This document shows, in pieces, positions 36,562 to 44,777 of a stretch of 64,000 nt of DNA; the stretch's first letter is position 1; every line of letters starts with the position of its first letter. The translations under genes and the position numbers were made by a program. The notes under the pieces are model-generated. The model was not told where the DNA came from and made no database searches. It saw only the letters and a list, made by a program, of their open reading frames with translations. Origin of the DNA: DATKFM01 sp046154965 (GTDB lineage: Bacteria; Pseudomonadota; Alphaproteobacteria; Dongiales; Dongiaceae); assembly GCA_046154965.1 (NCBI GenBank), contig JBJXDY010000012.1:1-64000 (forward strand), read 5' to 3'.

Positions 36562-36984
36562 ATGGCCATCGAGCGCACCCTCTCGATCATCAAGCCCGAC
36601 GCGACCCGGCGGAACCTGACCGGCAAGGTCAATGCGCGGCTGGAGGAGGCGGGCCTGCGCATCATCGCGCAAAAGCGCCTGCGGCTGACCCGCAAGCAAG
36701 CCGAGCAGTTCTATGCCGTTCATAAGGAGAGGCCGTTCTTCAACAGCCTCTGCGAGTTCATGACCAGCGGGCCGGTGGTGCCCCAGGTTCTGGAAGGCGA
36801 AAACGCCGTCGCCAAGAACCGCGAGGTCATGGGCGCCACCAATCCCGCCAACGCCGCGCCCGGCACCATCCGCAAGGACTTCGCGGAATCGATCGAGGCC
36901 AACTCGGTGCATGGCTCGGACTCGGCCGACAACGCCAGGATCGAGATCGCCTTCTTCTTCAGCGGACTGGAACTGGTCGGCTGA
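36562..36984 (+). CDS. ndk: nucleoside diphosphate kinase
   Basis: 140 residues. It balances NTP and dNTP pools through a phosphohistidine intermediate; the active site is His117 in NSVHGSDS. ERTLSIIKPDA at the N-terminus and GATNPANAAPGTIRKDFA are intact. A good AAGGAAGG ribosome site precedes the ATG. It normally sits close to purN-purM in this lineage. Confidence 0.98.
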   Translation: MAIERTLSIIKPDATRRNLTGKVNARLEEAGLRIIAQKRLRLTRKQAEQFYAVHKERPFFNSLCEFMTSGPVVPQVLEGENAVAKNREVMGATNPANAAPGTIRKDFAESIEANSVHGSDSADNARIEIAFFFSGLELVG

Positions 36985-37065
36985 ACCGGCGTGAAATCGG
37001 GACCGGAAACGGCAATGCCCGGCTCAGCGCCGGACCTTCGCGTCTGCGTCCGCATCGATCGCGGA

Positions 37066-37191
37066 TCAGGTGAGGAAAATCAGCATGGCCCCGAGAATGA
37101 TAAAGGTCAGTACCACCACGGCGGCCATCAGCTTGCAAAAGCCGATCCAGCCCTGGCGGCGTTCCTCATACATCTGGTCGAATTCAGCCAT
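37066..37191 (-). CDS. aa3-type cytochrome c oxidase subunit IV-like small membrane protein
   Basis: A 41-residue protein (MAEFDQMYEERRQGWIGFCK, then one membrane helix of about 20 residues ending IFLT). The layout, a short acidic N-terminus, a Y...R..W.GF.KL motif, one helix and a terminal FLT, matches the bacterial aa3-type oxidase subunit IV family. GGAG lies 8 bases before the ATG. It would be an accessory helix at the edge of the oxidase complex; the main oxidase genes are not in this window. Confidence 0.75.
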   Translation of the reverse strand: MAEFDQMYEERRQGWIGFCKLMAAVVVLTFIILGAMLIFLT

Positions 37192-37285
37192 TGGCTCGCT
37201 CCGCGTCGCCGCCCGTTGATTCCGGCAGTTTCATAGCCCAGGCGGGCGGCTTCTGGCAACGGCTGCGGGGCAGGGCCGGATAGGG

Positions 37286-38356
37286 CTAACCGGGCCAGAC
37301 CGCGGCGGTATCGCGGACCACGGAACCCGGCGCACCGGCCGCCCGGGGCACCACTTTGCCGGCCTGGAACACGGTCTCGCCGGTCCCTTCAAGGATGGCC
37401 CGCACCTCTGCCGCGTCGCCGGGCGCCACCACGGCCACCATGCCCAGGCCGCAATTGAACACCCGGGCCATCTCCCCATCGGCAATGCCGCCGGCGCGCA
37501 TCAGCCAGCCGAACACCGGCGGCAGCGGCCAGCGCCGGGCATCGAACTCGGCGGCCAGATTTTGCGGCAGCACCCGCGGCACGTTCTCGATCAACCCGCC
37601 GCCGGTGATGTGGGCCAGCGCCTTGACCTTGCCGCTGCGCACGGCGGCGAGACAGCTCCGCACATATATCTTGGTCGGCGTCAGCAGCGCTTCGCCCAGC
37701 GTCTGACCCTTGGCGAAGGGCGCGGCATCGCCATAACCGACGCCGCTGGCCTCCACCACGCGGCGAACCAGCGAGAAGCCGTTGGAATGCACGCCTGATG
37801 AGGCGAGGCCGAGGATCACATCGCCGGCCGCAACCGTTGCGCCGGTCACTTCCTGCCCGCGCTCCACGGCGCCCACGGCAAAGCCCGCGAGATCGTAGTC
37901 CTCGCTGGCATACATGCCCGGCATCTCCGCCGTCTCGCCGCCGATCAGCGCGCAGCCGGCGATGCGGCAGCCCTCGGCGATGCCGCCGACGATGGCCGTG
38001 CCCGCCGCCACTTCCAGCTTACCGGTGGCGAAGTAGTCGAGGAAGAACAGCGGCTCCGCACCCTGAACCACCAGGTCGTTAACGCACATGGCGACCAGAT
38101 CGATACCGATGGTGTCGTGCTTCCGGGCGGCGATGGCGATCTTCAGCTTGGTGCCGACGCCATCGGTCGTGGCGACCAGGATCGGATCGCGGTAGCCGGC
38201 GGCCCGGGGATCGAAGAGGGCGCCGAATCCGCCGAGGCTGGCGGCGGTGCCGGAGCGGGCGGTGGCCTTCGCCATCGGCTTGATCGCCTCGACCAGCGCG
38301 TTGCCGGCGTCGATATCCACGCCGGCCTTCTTGTAGCTGAGGCTGTTGATCGCCAT
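37286..38356 (-). CDS. purM: phosphoribosylformylglycinamidine cyclo-ligase PurM
   Basis: 356 residues. ATP-dependent ring closure forming AIR in purine synthesis. It starts MAINSLSYKKAGVDIDAGN. The ATP-binding DGVGTKLKIA, GIDLVAMCVNDLVVQGAEPLFF, IGGETAEMPGMY, and ITGGGLIENVPRVLP are intact. The ATG at 38356 has GGGAG close upstream; the frame extends further to 38563 but without PurM similarity. purN, its usual downstream partner, is absent from this position. Confidence 0.95.
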   Translation of the reverse strand: MAINSLSYKKAGVDIDAGNALVEAIKPMAKATARSGTAASLGGFGALFDPRAAGYRDPILVATTDGVGTKLKIAIAARKHDTIGIDLVAMCVNDLVVQGAEPLFFLDYFATGKLEVAAGTAIVGGIAEGCRIAGCALIGGETAEMPGMYASEDYDLAGFAVGAVERGQEVTGATVAAGDVILGLASSGVHSNGFSLVRRVVEASGVGYGDAAPFAKGQTLGEALLTPTKIYVRSCLAAVRSGKVKALAHITGGGLIENVPRVLPQNLAAEFDARRWPLPPVFGWLMRAGGIADGEMARVFNCGLGMVAVVAPGDAAEVRAILEGTGETVFQAGKVVPRAAGAPGSVVRDTAAVWPG

Positions 38357-38468
38357 TCTCCCGGATGCCGTCTTTTCAGCCGCCCGGACGGCTTGTTGGC
38401 GTCCCGCCGGACGGTGCGCTATAAATGCACGATTGAGCCGCAACATACTGGATAGAGACGGGTTTGCA

Positions 38469-39155
38469 ATGGCCGCTGTCCCGACATGCCCTCGCGTTTT
38501 CATCGCCGCGCTGCTGATTCTCTGCGGCCTTCCTGCGGTCGCGCCGCAAGCCCAGGCCGGCACCTACACCGTGTCCGGCATTCCCGTCGACGTCACCGCG
38601 GCCGATGCTTCGACCGCGCGCGATCAGGCGATCGTCGACGGCCAGCGCGCGGCCCTGCTGAAGCTGGTCGAGAACATGATGGGCGCGGAGAAGGCCAAGC
38701 AGATCCCCTTGCCTGGTGACGAGGAGATCTCGGCCATGGTGCAGGATTTTGAGGTTGAGAACGAGCGCGTGTCCTCGGTCCGCTATGTCGGTTCGCTCAC
38801 CTACCGCTTCCTGTCCGATCCGGTCGACCGGCTGGTCGGGCGCGCGCCGGCGGGGACGCTGGACACGACGCAGATGCCCATGCCCGCCGGCCCGGTCCGC
38901 ACCATCACGGCAAAAGTGCCGATCTCCGGCCTGGAGCAGTGGATGGACGTGCGGAGCAAGCTGGTCGGCGTGCCGCTGCTGCATCGCGCCGACGTGCGCT
39001 ATCTGGCGGCTGACGAGGGCAAGATCGACCTGGTGTTCAGCGGCGAGCCGGCGCAGCTAATGCAGGCGCTGGCGCAGCGCCAGCTGCAGCTGACGCAGAC
39101 CGGCCCCGATTGGATGCTGATGCAGCTCGGCGTACCCGGCGCGACGACGCCGTAG
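38469..39155 (+). CDS. DUF2066 exported protein
   Basis: About 228 residues with a signal peptide (cleavage likely after PQAQA near residue 32). The block YTVSGIPVDVTAADASTARDQA followed by ALLKLVENM identifies DUF2066, which is found in proteobacteria and often next to purM and hda. Function is unknown; a periplasmic role is likely. It is divergent from purM and begins a tight cluster with CDP-alcohol phosphatidyltransferase, an AI-2E permease and hdaA. Confidence 0.85.
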   Translation: MAAVPTCPRVFIAALLILCGLPAVAPQAQAGTYTVSGIPVDVTAADASTARDQAIVDGQRAALLKLVENMMGAEKAKQIPLPGDEEISAMVQDFEVENERVSSVRYVGSLTYRFLSDPVDRLVGRAPAGTLDTTQMPMPAGPVRTITAKVPISGLEQWMDVRSKLVGVPLLHRADVRYLAADEGKIDLVFSGEPAQLMQALAQRQLQLTQTGPDWMLMQLGVPGATTP

Positions 39156-39161
39156 TCTGTC

Positions 39162-39737
39162 TTGAACCGACGTCCGGGGATTCTGCTGACGGCGCTACCG
39201 AACCTGATCAGCCTGTTGCGCCTCTGCCTGGTGCCGCTGGCGATCTGGCTGATGCTCTCCGACCACTATCTCGGTGCCTTTTGGGTGTTCATCGCCGCCG
39301 GCGTCAGCGACGCGCTCGATGGCTTCATCGCCAAACACTTCAACGTTCATACGACCTTGGGCGGCTATTTGGATCCCCTGGCCGACAAGGCTTTGCTCAC
39401 CTCGGTCTATGTCACGTTGGGCTATGAAGATCACATCGAGGATTGGCTGGTGATCCTGATCGTGTTCCGCGACGTGCTGATCATCGGCGGCGCCATCCTC
39501 TATCAGACGCTGACCCAGGCCCTGACCATGCAGCCGCTATGGATCAGCAAGATCAACACGGTGGCGCAGATCATGCTTGCAGCGCTGCTGCTGGGCTTGC
39601 TCGGCTATGAGATCCAAGACAACCATGGGACGGTGCAAGCTCTTACCTGGTTTGTCGCCGCGTCCACGGTCGCTTCGGGCTTTGCCTATCTGTTCATCTG
39701 GGGCGCGCGGTTCTTCCGCATCGAGGGCGGGAAATGA
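39162..39737 (+). CDS. CDP-alcohol phosphatidyltransferase family protein (PgsA-like)
   Basis: 191-residue membrane enzyme. The signature D-x2-DG-x2-A(R/K)-x8-G-x3-D-x3-D is present with Asp50, Asp53, Asp71 and Asp75 (SDALDGFIAKHF ... GGYLDPLADK). It transfers a phosphatidyl group from CDP-diacylglycerol to an alcohol: phosphatidylglycerophosphate or cardiolipin-type synthesis is the best guess. TTG start 6 bp after the DUF2066 stop; its own stop overlaps the next start (ATGA). Confidence 0.88.
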   Translation: MNRRPGILLTALPNLISLLRLCLVPLAIWLMLSDHYLGAFWVFIAAGVSDALDGFIAKHFNVHTTLGGYLDPLADKALLTSVYVTLGYEDHIEDWLVILIVFRDVLIIGGAILYQTLTQALTMQPLWISKINTVAQIMLAALLLGLLGYEIQDNHGTVQALTWFVAASTVASGFAYLFIWGARFFRIEGGK

Positions 39738-40873
39738 CGCGGGACCGGCAGCTGCGTTTCTGGCTGATCGGGATGGTGCTGTTCCTGATCGCGCTCTACC
39801 TGCTGCGGGGCGTGCTGCTGCCCTTTGTTGCCGGTATCGCCATCGCCTATCTGCTCGATCCCCTGTGCGACCGGCTGGAGCGCGCCGGCTGCTCGCGGAC
39901 GCTGGCGACGTCAATCGTGACGATCGGTTTTGTCGTCGTGGCGGCGGCGGCGCTGGTGCTGATCGTGCCGCTGATCCAGGGACAGATCATCGACCTCATC
40001 GTGCAGATGCCGCGCCTGATATCGGCGGTGCAGCGCTGGGTTACGCCGCTGCTCGCGGGATTGGAGGAGCGGTTCGGCGTGGGAGAGGTCGAGGAGATCC
40101 GGCAGGCGCTCGGCAGCCAGCTCGGCGGCATCCTGAAGTGGATCGTCGGCGCAATTCAGCAGTTGCTGACCGGCGGCCTGGCGCTGGTGAACATTCTGTC
40201 TCTGCTGTTCATCACGCCGATCGTTTCATTCTATCTGCTGCGGGACTGGGATCATCTGGTGGCGAAGGTCGATAGCTGGCTGCCGCGGCGCCACGCGCCG
40301 GTGATCCGCCAGCAGGCGCGGTTGATCGACGAGACGCTGGCCGGTTTCGCCCGCGGCCAGGCGACGGTGTGCCTGATCCTCGGCGCGTTCTACGCGGTGG
40401 CGCTCAGCGCGGCGGGACTGGATTTCGGCCTCGCCGTCGGCCTGATGACCGGCGTGCTGTCCTTCATTCCCTTTGTCGGCACGATCACCGGGTTTGTCGC
40501 CAGCATGGGCCTGGCGATCGCCCAGTTCACCGGCGGACCCGATGGCACCCAATGGCTCTCGATCGGTTTGGTGGCCGGTATCTTCGTCATCGGCCAGGTG
40601 GTGGAGGGCAACTTCCTGACGCCGAAGCTGGTGGGCGACCGCATCGGGCTGCATCCCGTGTGGGTGATCTTCGCGCTGCTCGCCGGCGGCACCTTGTTCG
40701 GCTTTGTCGGCGTGCTGTTGGGGCTGCCGGCCGCGGCGGTGGTGGGCGTGCTCACGCGCTTTGGCTTGGCGCGCTATATGGGAAGCCATCTCTATCATGG
40801 CGGCCTGCCTGTGAAGGCTGATCCGCCGGTTGCACCGCCGCCGTCGAGGGTTGACGAACCCCCGGTCCCGTGA
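39734..40873 (+). CDS. AI-2E family (PerM) membrane transporter
   Basis: 379 residues with about eight membrane segments, starting LRFWLIGMVLFLIALYLLRGVLLPFVAGIAIAYLLDP, the family hallmark. Conserved PFVGTITGFVAS and EGNFLTPKLVGDRIGLHPVWVIFALLAGGTLFGFVG-type blocks are present near the C-terminus. Family members export diverse small substrates, including the signal AI-2 and ions; the cargo here is unknown. It overlaps both neighbours by 4 bp. Confidence 0.9.
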   Translation: MTRDRQLRFWLIGMVLFLIALYLLRGVLLPFVAGIAIAYLLDPLCDRLERAGCSRTLATSIVTIGFVVVAAAALVLIVPLIQGQIIDLIVQMPRLISAVQRWVTPLLAGLEERFGVGEVEEIRQALGSQLGGILKWIVGAIQQLLTGGLALVNILSLLFITPIVSFYLLRDWDHLVAKVDSWLPRRHAPVIRQQARLIDETLAGFARGQATVCLILGAFYAVALSAAGLDFGLAVGLMTGVLSFIPFVGTITGFVASMGLAIAQFTGGPDGTQWLSIGLVAGIFVIGQVVEGNFLTPKLVGDRIGLHPVWVIFALLAGGTLFGFVGVLLGLPAAAVVGVLTRFGLARYMGSHLYHGGLPVKADPPVAPPPSRVDEPPVP

Positions 40874-40887
40874 CGGGAGCTGCGTCC

Positions 40888-41571
40888 ATGCCGCAACTGC
40901 CGTTCGATTTCGCCGCCGCGCCATCCTTTGCGGACGAGGATTTCCTCGTCGCCGCCAGCAACGCGGCCGCCCATGGCTGGATCCAGCGCTGGCCCGACTG
41001 GCCGGGGCGGGGCCTGGCGATTATCGGGCCGCCGGGCTGCGGCAAGAGCCATCTGGGGCAGATCTGGCGGCGGCGGGCGGCGGCGGCGCAAGCCGCGGGC
41101 AACGACCTCGGCCGCGCAGAACCGCCGGCGATCCTTGGCGACGCTTTGGCTTTGCTGATCGATGATCTTGCGCCCGCGGCGCTGTCACCCACGGCGGAGC
41201 AGTGCCTCTTCCATCTCCACAATCTGCTGACGGAACGGCGGGGGCAGCTGGTGATCTGCGCGGAGGAAGCGCCGGCGCGCTGGCCGACAAAGCTCGCCGA
41301 TCTGCGATCGCGGCTCAACGCGCTGCCGGCGGTGGCCATCGAGCAGCCCGATGACGGCCTGCTGCGCATGCTCCTGGCGAAACTGTTTTCCGACCGACAG
41401 CTTACGGTGGATGCCGATGTGATCGAATATGCCTCCCGGCGCATCGAGCGGTCGTTCGCGGCCGCGCGAAAACTGGTGCATGATCTGGATCGTGCGGCGA
41501 TGACGGCGCAACGCAAACCGTCGCTCGCATTGCTGCGCGAGCTGCTGCAGGGGTCCTTGCCGCTGGATTAG
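40888..41571 (+). CDS. hdaA: DnaA regulatory inactivator HdaA
   Basis: About 227-residue AAA+ protein related to DnaA domain III but without a DNA-binding domain. The N-terminal MPQLPFDF matches the clamp-binding QL-x-L/F motif of Hda, and GPPGCGKSHL is Walker A. It promotes DnaA-ATP hydrolysis with the DNA clamp and so limits re-initiation. The ATG at 40888 has GGGAGC upstream. A GTG at 40870 overlapping the previous stop (GTGA) is also possible. Confidence 0.9.
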   Translation: MPQLPFDFAAAPSFADEDFLVAASNAAAHGWIQRWPDWPGRGLAIIGPPGCGKSHLGQIWRRRAAAAQAAGNDLGRAEPPAILGDALALLIDDLAPAALSPTAEQCLFHLHNLLTERRGQLVICAEEAPARWPTKLADLRSRLNALPAVAIEQPDDGLLRMLLAKLFSDRQLTVDADVIEYASRRIERSFAAARKLVHDLDRAAMTAQRKPSLALLRELLQGSLPLD

Positions 41572-41584
41572 CCGGCGCCCGCCG

Positions 41585-42136
41585 CTACCAGGATCTGACC
41601 GGCCCCACATCCAGATGCAGGAACTTCTGCTTGCGGTAGTAACCGACGCCGCCCGCCTGCAAGGCGAGAGCAACCTGTCGGGCCTGCTTCAGCGGCAGTT
41701 CCTTGCCGAAGCGCACATCCACGGCACGGCCGAGGATGTGCAGGCTGTCCTTGGCCACCCGTTGCCCTTCATGCAGAAGCGCATTGTTGGTCGAGCGCGA
41801 CCGGTAGCCGCAGACGATCTCTAATGAGTTCGTGTAGTTCGCCTTGGCCGCAAATCCGTTCAGCAGATCGAGCAAACGGATGTCGATTTTCGTCACCGCC
41901 TGGTTGTGGCGGTCGCGGAACAGGTGATTGATCTCCGCCAGCGCATCCGGCAGATAGCGGCCCTTTTCGTAATAGGGACCGTGGAAAACTTCGTTGCTCC
42001 AGCGCGAGTGCAACGTGAGCGTGCGGTATCTATCAACGGCCGCGGAAGCCTTATCTGGTCTCACGATGAGCGCCGCCGCCGCGCCCGCGCCCCAAAAGAG
42101 AAAGCTGCGCCGCGGCAATGACAGGTGGTCTGTCAT
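41585..42136 (-). CDS. DUF882 (YcbK-family) exported M15-like protein
   Basis: About 183 residues. A twin-arginine-type signal (LPRRSFLFWGAGAAAALI) leads to a domain with the M15-like metal motifs HILGRAVDV (H-x6-D) and HLDVGPV. CGYRSRSTNNALL is the conserved DUF882 region. It is probably a periplasmic metallo-carboxypeptidase or peptidoglycan-binding protein. The ATG at 42136 follows a GGGGAAA tract; starts further upstream to 42232 add non-signal sequence. Confidence 0.87.
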   Translation of the reverse strand: MTDHLSLPRRSFLFWGAGAAAALIVRPDKASAAVDRYRTLTLHSRWSNEVFHGPYYEKGRYLPDALAEINHLFRDRHNQAVTKIDIRLLDLLNGFAAKANYTNSLEIVCGYRSRSTNNALLHEGQRVAKDSLHILGRAVDVRFGKELPLKQARQVALALQAGGVGYYRKQKFLHLDVGPVRSW

Positions 42137-42436
42137 AGGCATTTCCCCCATGCAATTCGGCCCCTGGCGGGCCATTTCTTGATCGGACACCGACCGTGCG
42201 CCGGCTCGACTTCCCCCGATTAACTTTTCCACCTCAGCCCGGTCAACGCTATTGTTAACCGTGTGATTGCTTGGGCACGTTCAACAACCCGACCCTCATT
42301 CGCATAAACGCAATGGTAAACAGTGTGTTATGTCCCGATGTTCAGAAATGAGCCAAAAAAGTTGACATTCTGTTAAGCCGACCCAATCTCCCGTGCGGGT
42401 GTGAAGAGCCTCGAAGAACCGGCAGCCGGGGGTCAC
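42137..42436. other. divergent promoter region between DUF882 and CYTH-CHAD genes
   Basis: About 300 bp, AT-richer than its surroundings, with GTTAACC near 42254 and two GTGTGTTATG-like runs. A TTGACA at 42362-42367 would serve the CHAD gene, but its -10 (AATCTC at 42385-42390) is poor. No gene is visible. Confidence 0.45.
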
Positions 42437-43987
42437 GTGTCAGAAGAATTCGAGCTCAAGCTGCGCATGAGCCCCGAGAGGCTGGAGCAGCTTCGCCGCA
42501 GCGCCCTGCTGCGATCCCTGGCGCGAGAGCGCGCCGTTACCCGGCATCTTTCCACCGTCTACTTCGATACGCCCGATCGCGCACTGCAACAGCGCGGCAT
42601 CGCCCTGCGCATCCGCAAGATCGGCGACCGCCGCATCCAGACGGTGAAGGTTCCTCTCGGCGAAGTTGGCGCCGTGCACGCCCACCGCGAGCTTGAGATA
42701 GATGTCGACTCCGACATGCCGCAGTTGCAACAGGTCGCCGATGAGGAGCTGCGCGAGTTCCTGATCCGGCCCGAGATCTCCGACGCCCTGCAGCCGGTGT
42801 TCAGCAGCGAGTTCGAGCGGACGGCGGTTCCCGTGAAGCTGTTCGACAGCGAGATCGAGGTCGCGCTGGATCACGGCGAGATCGGCGCGGGCGGGCGCAG
42901 CGCGGCGCTGAACGAGGCCGAATTGGAACTGAAGACCGGACGGCGCGAGCGGTTGTACGAATTGGCCATCGCGCTGAATGAAGCCATACCCGTGTCGCTG
43001 GAGGCGGAGACGAAGGCGGCCCGCGGTTATCGGCTGGCGGCGGGCGCAGGGCCAGGCTCGTTCCGCGCCGGGCCGGTGGCGCTCGGGGACGAAATGACGG
43101 CCCGCGCCGCCTTTGCCGCGATCGCCAAGAGCGCGCTGCAGCAGTTGCGCCTGAACGAAGCCTGCGCCGTGATCGGCGAAGATATCGAGGGCGTGCATCA
43201 GCAACGCGTCGCCATCCGCCGCCTGCGGTCGCTGATCTCCGCCTTCAAAGACACGATGACCGGCGATACGCGCGGCTATCTCATTCACGAGCTGAAATGG
43301 CTGCAGGGCGTGCTGGGGCCGGCGCGCGACTGGGACGTTTTCATTCATGAGACGCTGGCGCAGATGCGGCAGCGACTTCCCGAAGAAGCGACCCTGCTCG
43401 ATCTTCTGGCGGAGTCCAAGCGCCAGCGCGACATCGCCTATGAGGCGCTTTGCCACGCAATCAACGGCCCGCGCTACACCGAGTTCCAATTGCGCATGGA
43501 GTTGTGGCTCACCAAGGGCATCTGGGAGACCGCGGATGTAACCAGCAGGAATCCGCTGGACCGGCCGATCGCCGATTTCGCTGCCGACGCCCTCGACCGG
43601 CGCCACAAGAAGCTGCTCAAACTCGGCGGCAAGAAGGCGAAGCTTGCGGAAGCCGAGTTCCACGATCTGCGTCTCGAGTTCAAGAAGATGCGCTATCTCT
43701 CGGAATTCTTCAGCAGCCTGTTCGCGAAGAAGGGCGTGCGGCGATACCTCAAGAGCATGGCTGCGGCGCAGGACCGCCTGGGATCGCTCAACGACGCGCT
43801 GGTGAGCCGTTCGCTGCTGGCGCAGTTGGAGCTGCCGCTGCACGAATCGCTCGGCGAGGCCGAGGTCCGCCGCCTCGGCGGGCTGCTGCTGGGTTGGCAG
43901 GCCGCCAGCATCGAGCGCGACCTCGCCCATTTCGAGGATGTCTGGCGCGACTTCCGCAAGCAGGGGCGCTACTGGCGAAAGCGGTAG
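42437..43987 (+). CDS. CYTH-CHAD domain polyphosphate-associated protein
   Basis: About 516 residues. The N-terminal CYTH domain has the phosphate-tunnel motif E-x-E-x-K (residues 4-8, EFELK) and an Arg/Lys-rich barrel (IALRIRKIGDRRIQTVK). The C-terminal CHAD domain (about 220-510) is helical with conserved histidines and basic helices (GVHQQRVAIRRLRSLI, EFHDLRLEFKKMRYLSEFF). CHAD domains bind polyphosphate, and CYTH domains hydrolyse triphosphate or tripolyphosphate. Its place beside ppk and ppx supports a polyphosphate role. The GTG at 42437 puts E-x-E-x-K at the N-terminus; a GTG at 42401 is possible. Confidence 0.88.
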   Translation: MSEEFELKLRMSPERLEQLRRSALLRSLARERAVTRHLSTVYFDTPDRALQQRGIALRIRKIGDRRIQTVKVPLGEVGAVHAHRELEIDVDSDMPQLQQVADEELREFLIRPEISDALQPVFSSEFERTAVPVKLFDSEIEVALDHGEIGAGGRSAALNEAELELKTGRRERLYELAIALNEAIPVSLEAETKAARGYRLAAGAGPGSFRAGPVALGDEMTARAAFAAIAKSALQQLRLNEACAVIGEDIEGVHQQRVAIRRLRSLISAFKDTMTGDTRGYLIHELKWLQGVLGPARDWDVFIHETLAQMRQRLPEEATLLDLLAESKRQRDIAYEALCHAINGPRYTEFQLRMELWLTKGIWETADVTSRNPLDRPIADFAADALDRRHKKLLKLGGKKAKLAEAEFHDLRLEFKKMRYLSEFFSSLFAKKGVRRYLKSMAAAQDRLGSLNDALVSRSLLAQLELPLHESLGEAEVRRLGGLLLGWQAASIERDLAHFEDVWRDFRKQGRYWRKR

Positions 43988-44029
43988 AGCGCAAGCCATG
44001 CAGTTCGGAAGTTTGCATCCTAAGAATTC

Positions 44030-44102
44030 TTCCCCGCGACAGCGGATGCCTGGAGGAAGCAGGGTGCTCTGCAACCTCTGGGTGCCCGCTTTCGCGGGGA
44101 AA
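44030..44102. repeat. imperfect long inverted repeat between CHAD gene and sixA
   Basis: Arms 44030-44056 and 44075-44102 pair with a few mismatches around the cores TTCCCCGCGA and TCGCGGGGAA. A small GCAG/CTGC hairpin lies between them. Elements with a GGGTGCCCGCTTTCGCGGG core are frequent between genes in alphaproteobacteria. Its position between convergent genes suits a bidirectional terminator. Confidence 0.55.
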
Positions 44103-44139
44103 GAGATCAACCCCGATTCAGTTCGACAAGGCAATGCCA

Positions 44140-44652
44140 CTAATCGTCGATGTCCCTGGGCGTCACGAAGTCGATCAGATTCGCGCGATCGAGCTTGCTC
44201 CAGCTGTTGATGTCCGCTTCGAACACCGCGAGCCCGGCTGTTGGATACTTCTCGCGCAGGTGTTGTAAGGCCTTCTTGTCGCCGCTGGCCGCAAGATGAT
44301 TTGCAAGCAATGCCGTGCCCGGATTGTGGGCGACGACGAGCAGCGTGCCGGCTTTGCCTTCGACGGCGTGGATCTCGTTCAACATCTGCTCCGGCGCGGC
44401 GAGATAGAGCGTATCGAGATGACGGACTTTGATGTTGCCGCCAAGTTCCGCCAGCACCAGCTCTGCCGTCTCCTGCGTGCGCCTGGCCGTGGAACAGAGC
44501 ACCAGTTCGGGCAGCCAGCCGGCCGTGCGCATAAGGCGGCCGATCTCCGGCGCCGCCTCGCGGCCGCGTTTGGCCAGTGGCCGGTCGAAATCCTGCAGGC
44601 GCGGATTGTCGCGGCTCGACTTGGCGTGGCGCAGCAGCAGCAGGCGTTTCAT
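44140..44652 (-). CDS. sixA: SixA-type phosphohistidine phosphatase
   Basis: About 170-residue histidine phosphatase. The RHG motif appears as LLRHAKSS (Arg8, His9), the second catalytic His is in VVAHNPG, and CSTARRTQETAEL carries the conserved arginine. This small SixA class removes phosphate from phosphohistidine proteins in E. coli. It lies between a CHAD protein and PPK1, an enzyme with a phosphohistidine intermediate, so a link to polyphosphate metabolism is possible but unproven. I prefer the ATG at 44652 to the TTG at 44670. Confidence 0.87.
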   Translation of the reverse strand: MKRLLLLRHAKSSRDNPRLQDFDRPLAKRGREAAPEIGRLMRTAGWLPELVLCSTARRTQETAELVLAELGGNIKVRHLDTLYLAAPEQMLNEIHAVEGKAGTLLVVAHNPGTALLANHLAASGDKKALQHLREKYPTAGLAVFEADINSWSKLDRANLIDFVTPRDIDD

Positions 44653-44710
44653 GGGCGAGAACCGGTGCAAGCCGTTAAGTCAATGGTTTGGAAAGGATTT
44701 TTCGTGCCAA

Positions 44711-44728
44711 ATGTCATCGGCTTGTCAT
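44711..44728 (+). promoter_or_regulatory. Pho-box-like direct repeat upstream of ppk
   Basis: ATGTCAT at 44711-44717 and TTGTCAT at 44722-44728 are two near-consensus copies of the PhoB half-site CTGTCAT with the correct 11-bp period. TATACA at 44748-44753 could be the -10 box, though it sits farther away than in classical Pho promoters. ppk is a known Pho-regulon member in other bacteria. Confidence 0.6.
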
Positions 44729-44777
44729 AGTGCCAGCAAAGCACTCATATACAATGGTGGCAAAAGGAGACGCCACA

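Noticed and set aside
42440..44140. 566-codon minus-strand open frame opposite the CYTH-CHAD gene
   Set aside because: Antisense shadow; the + strand carries the E-x-E-x-K and CHAD motifs.
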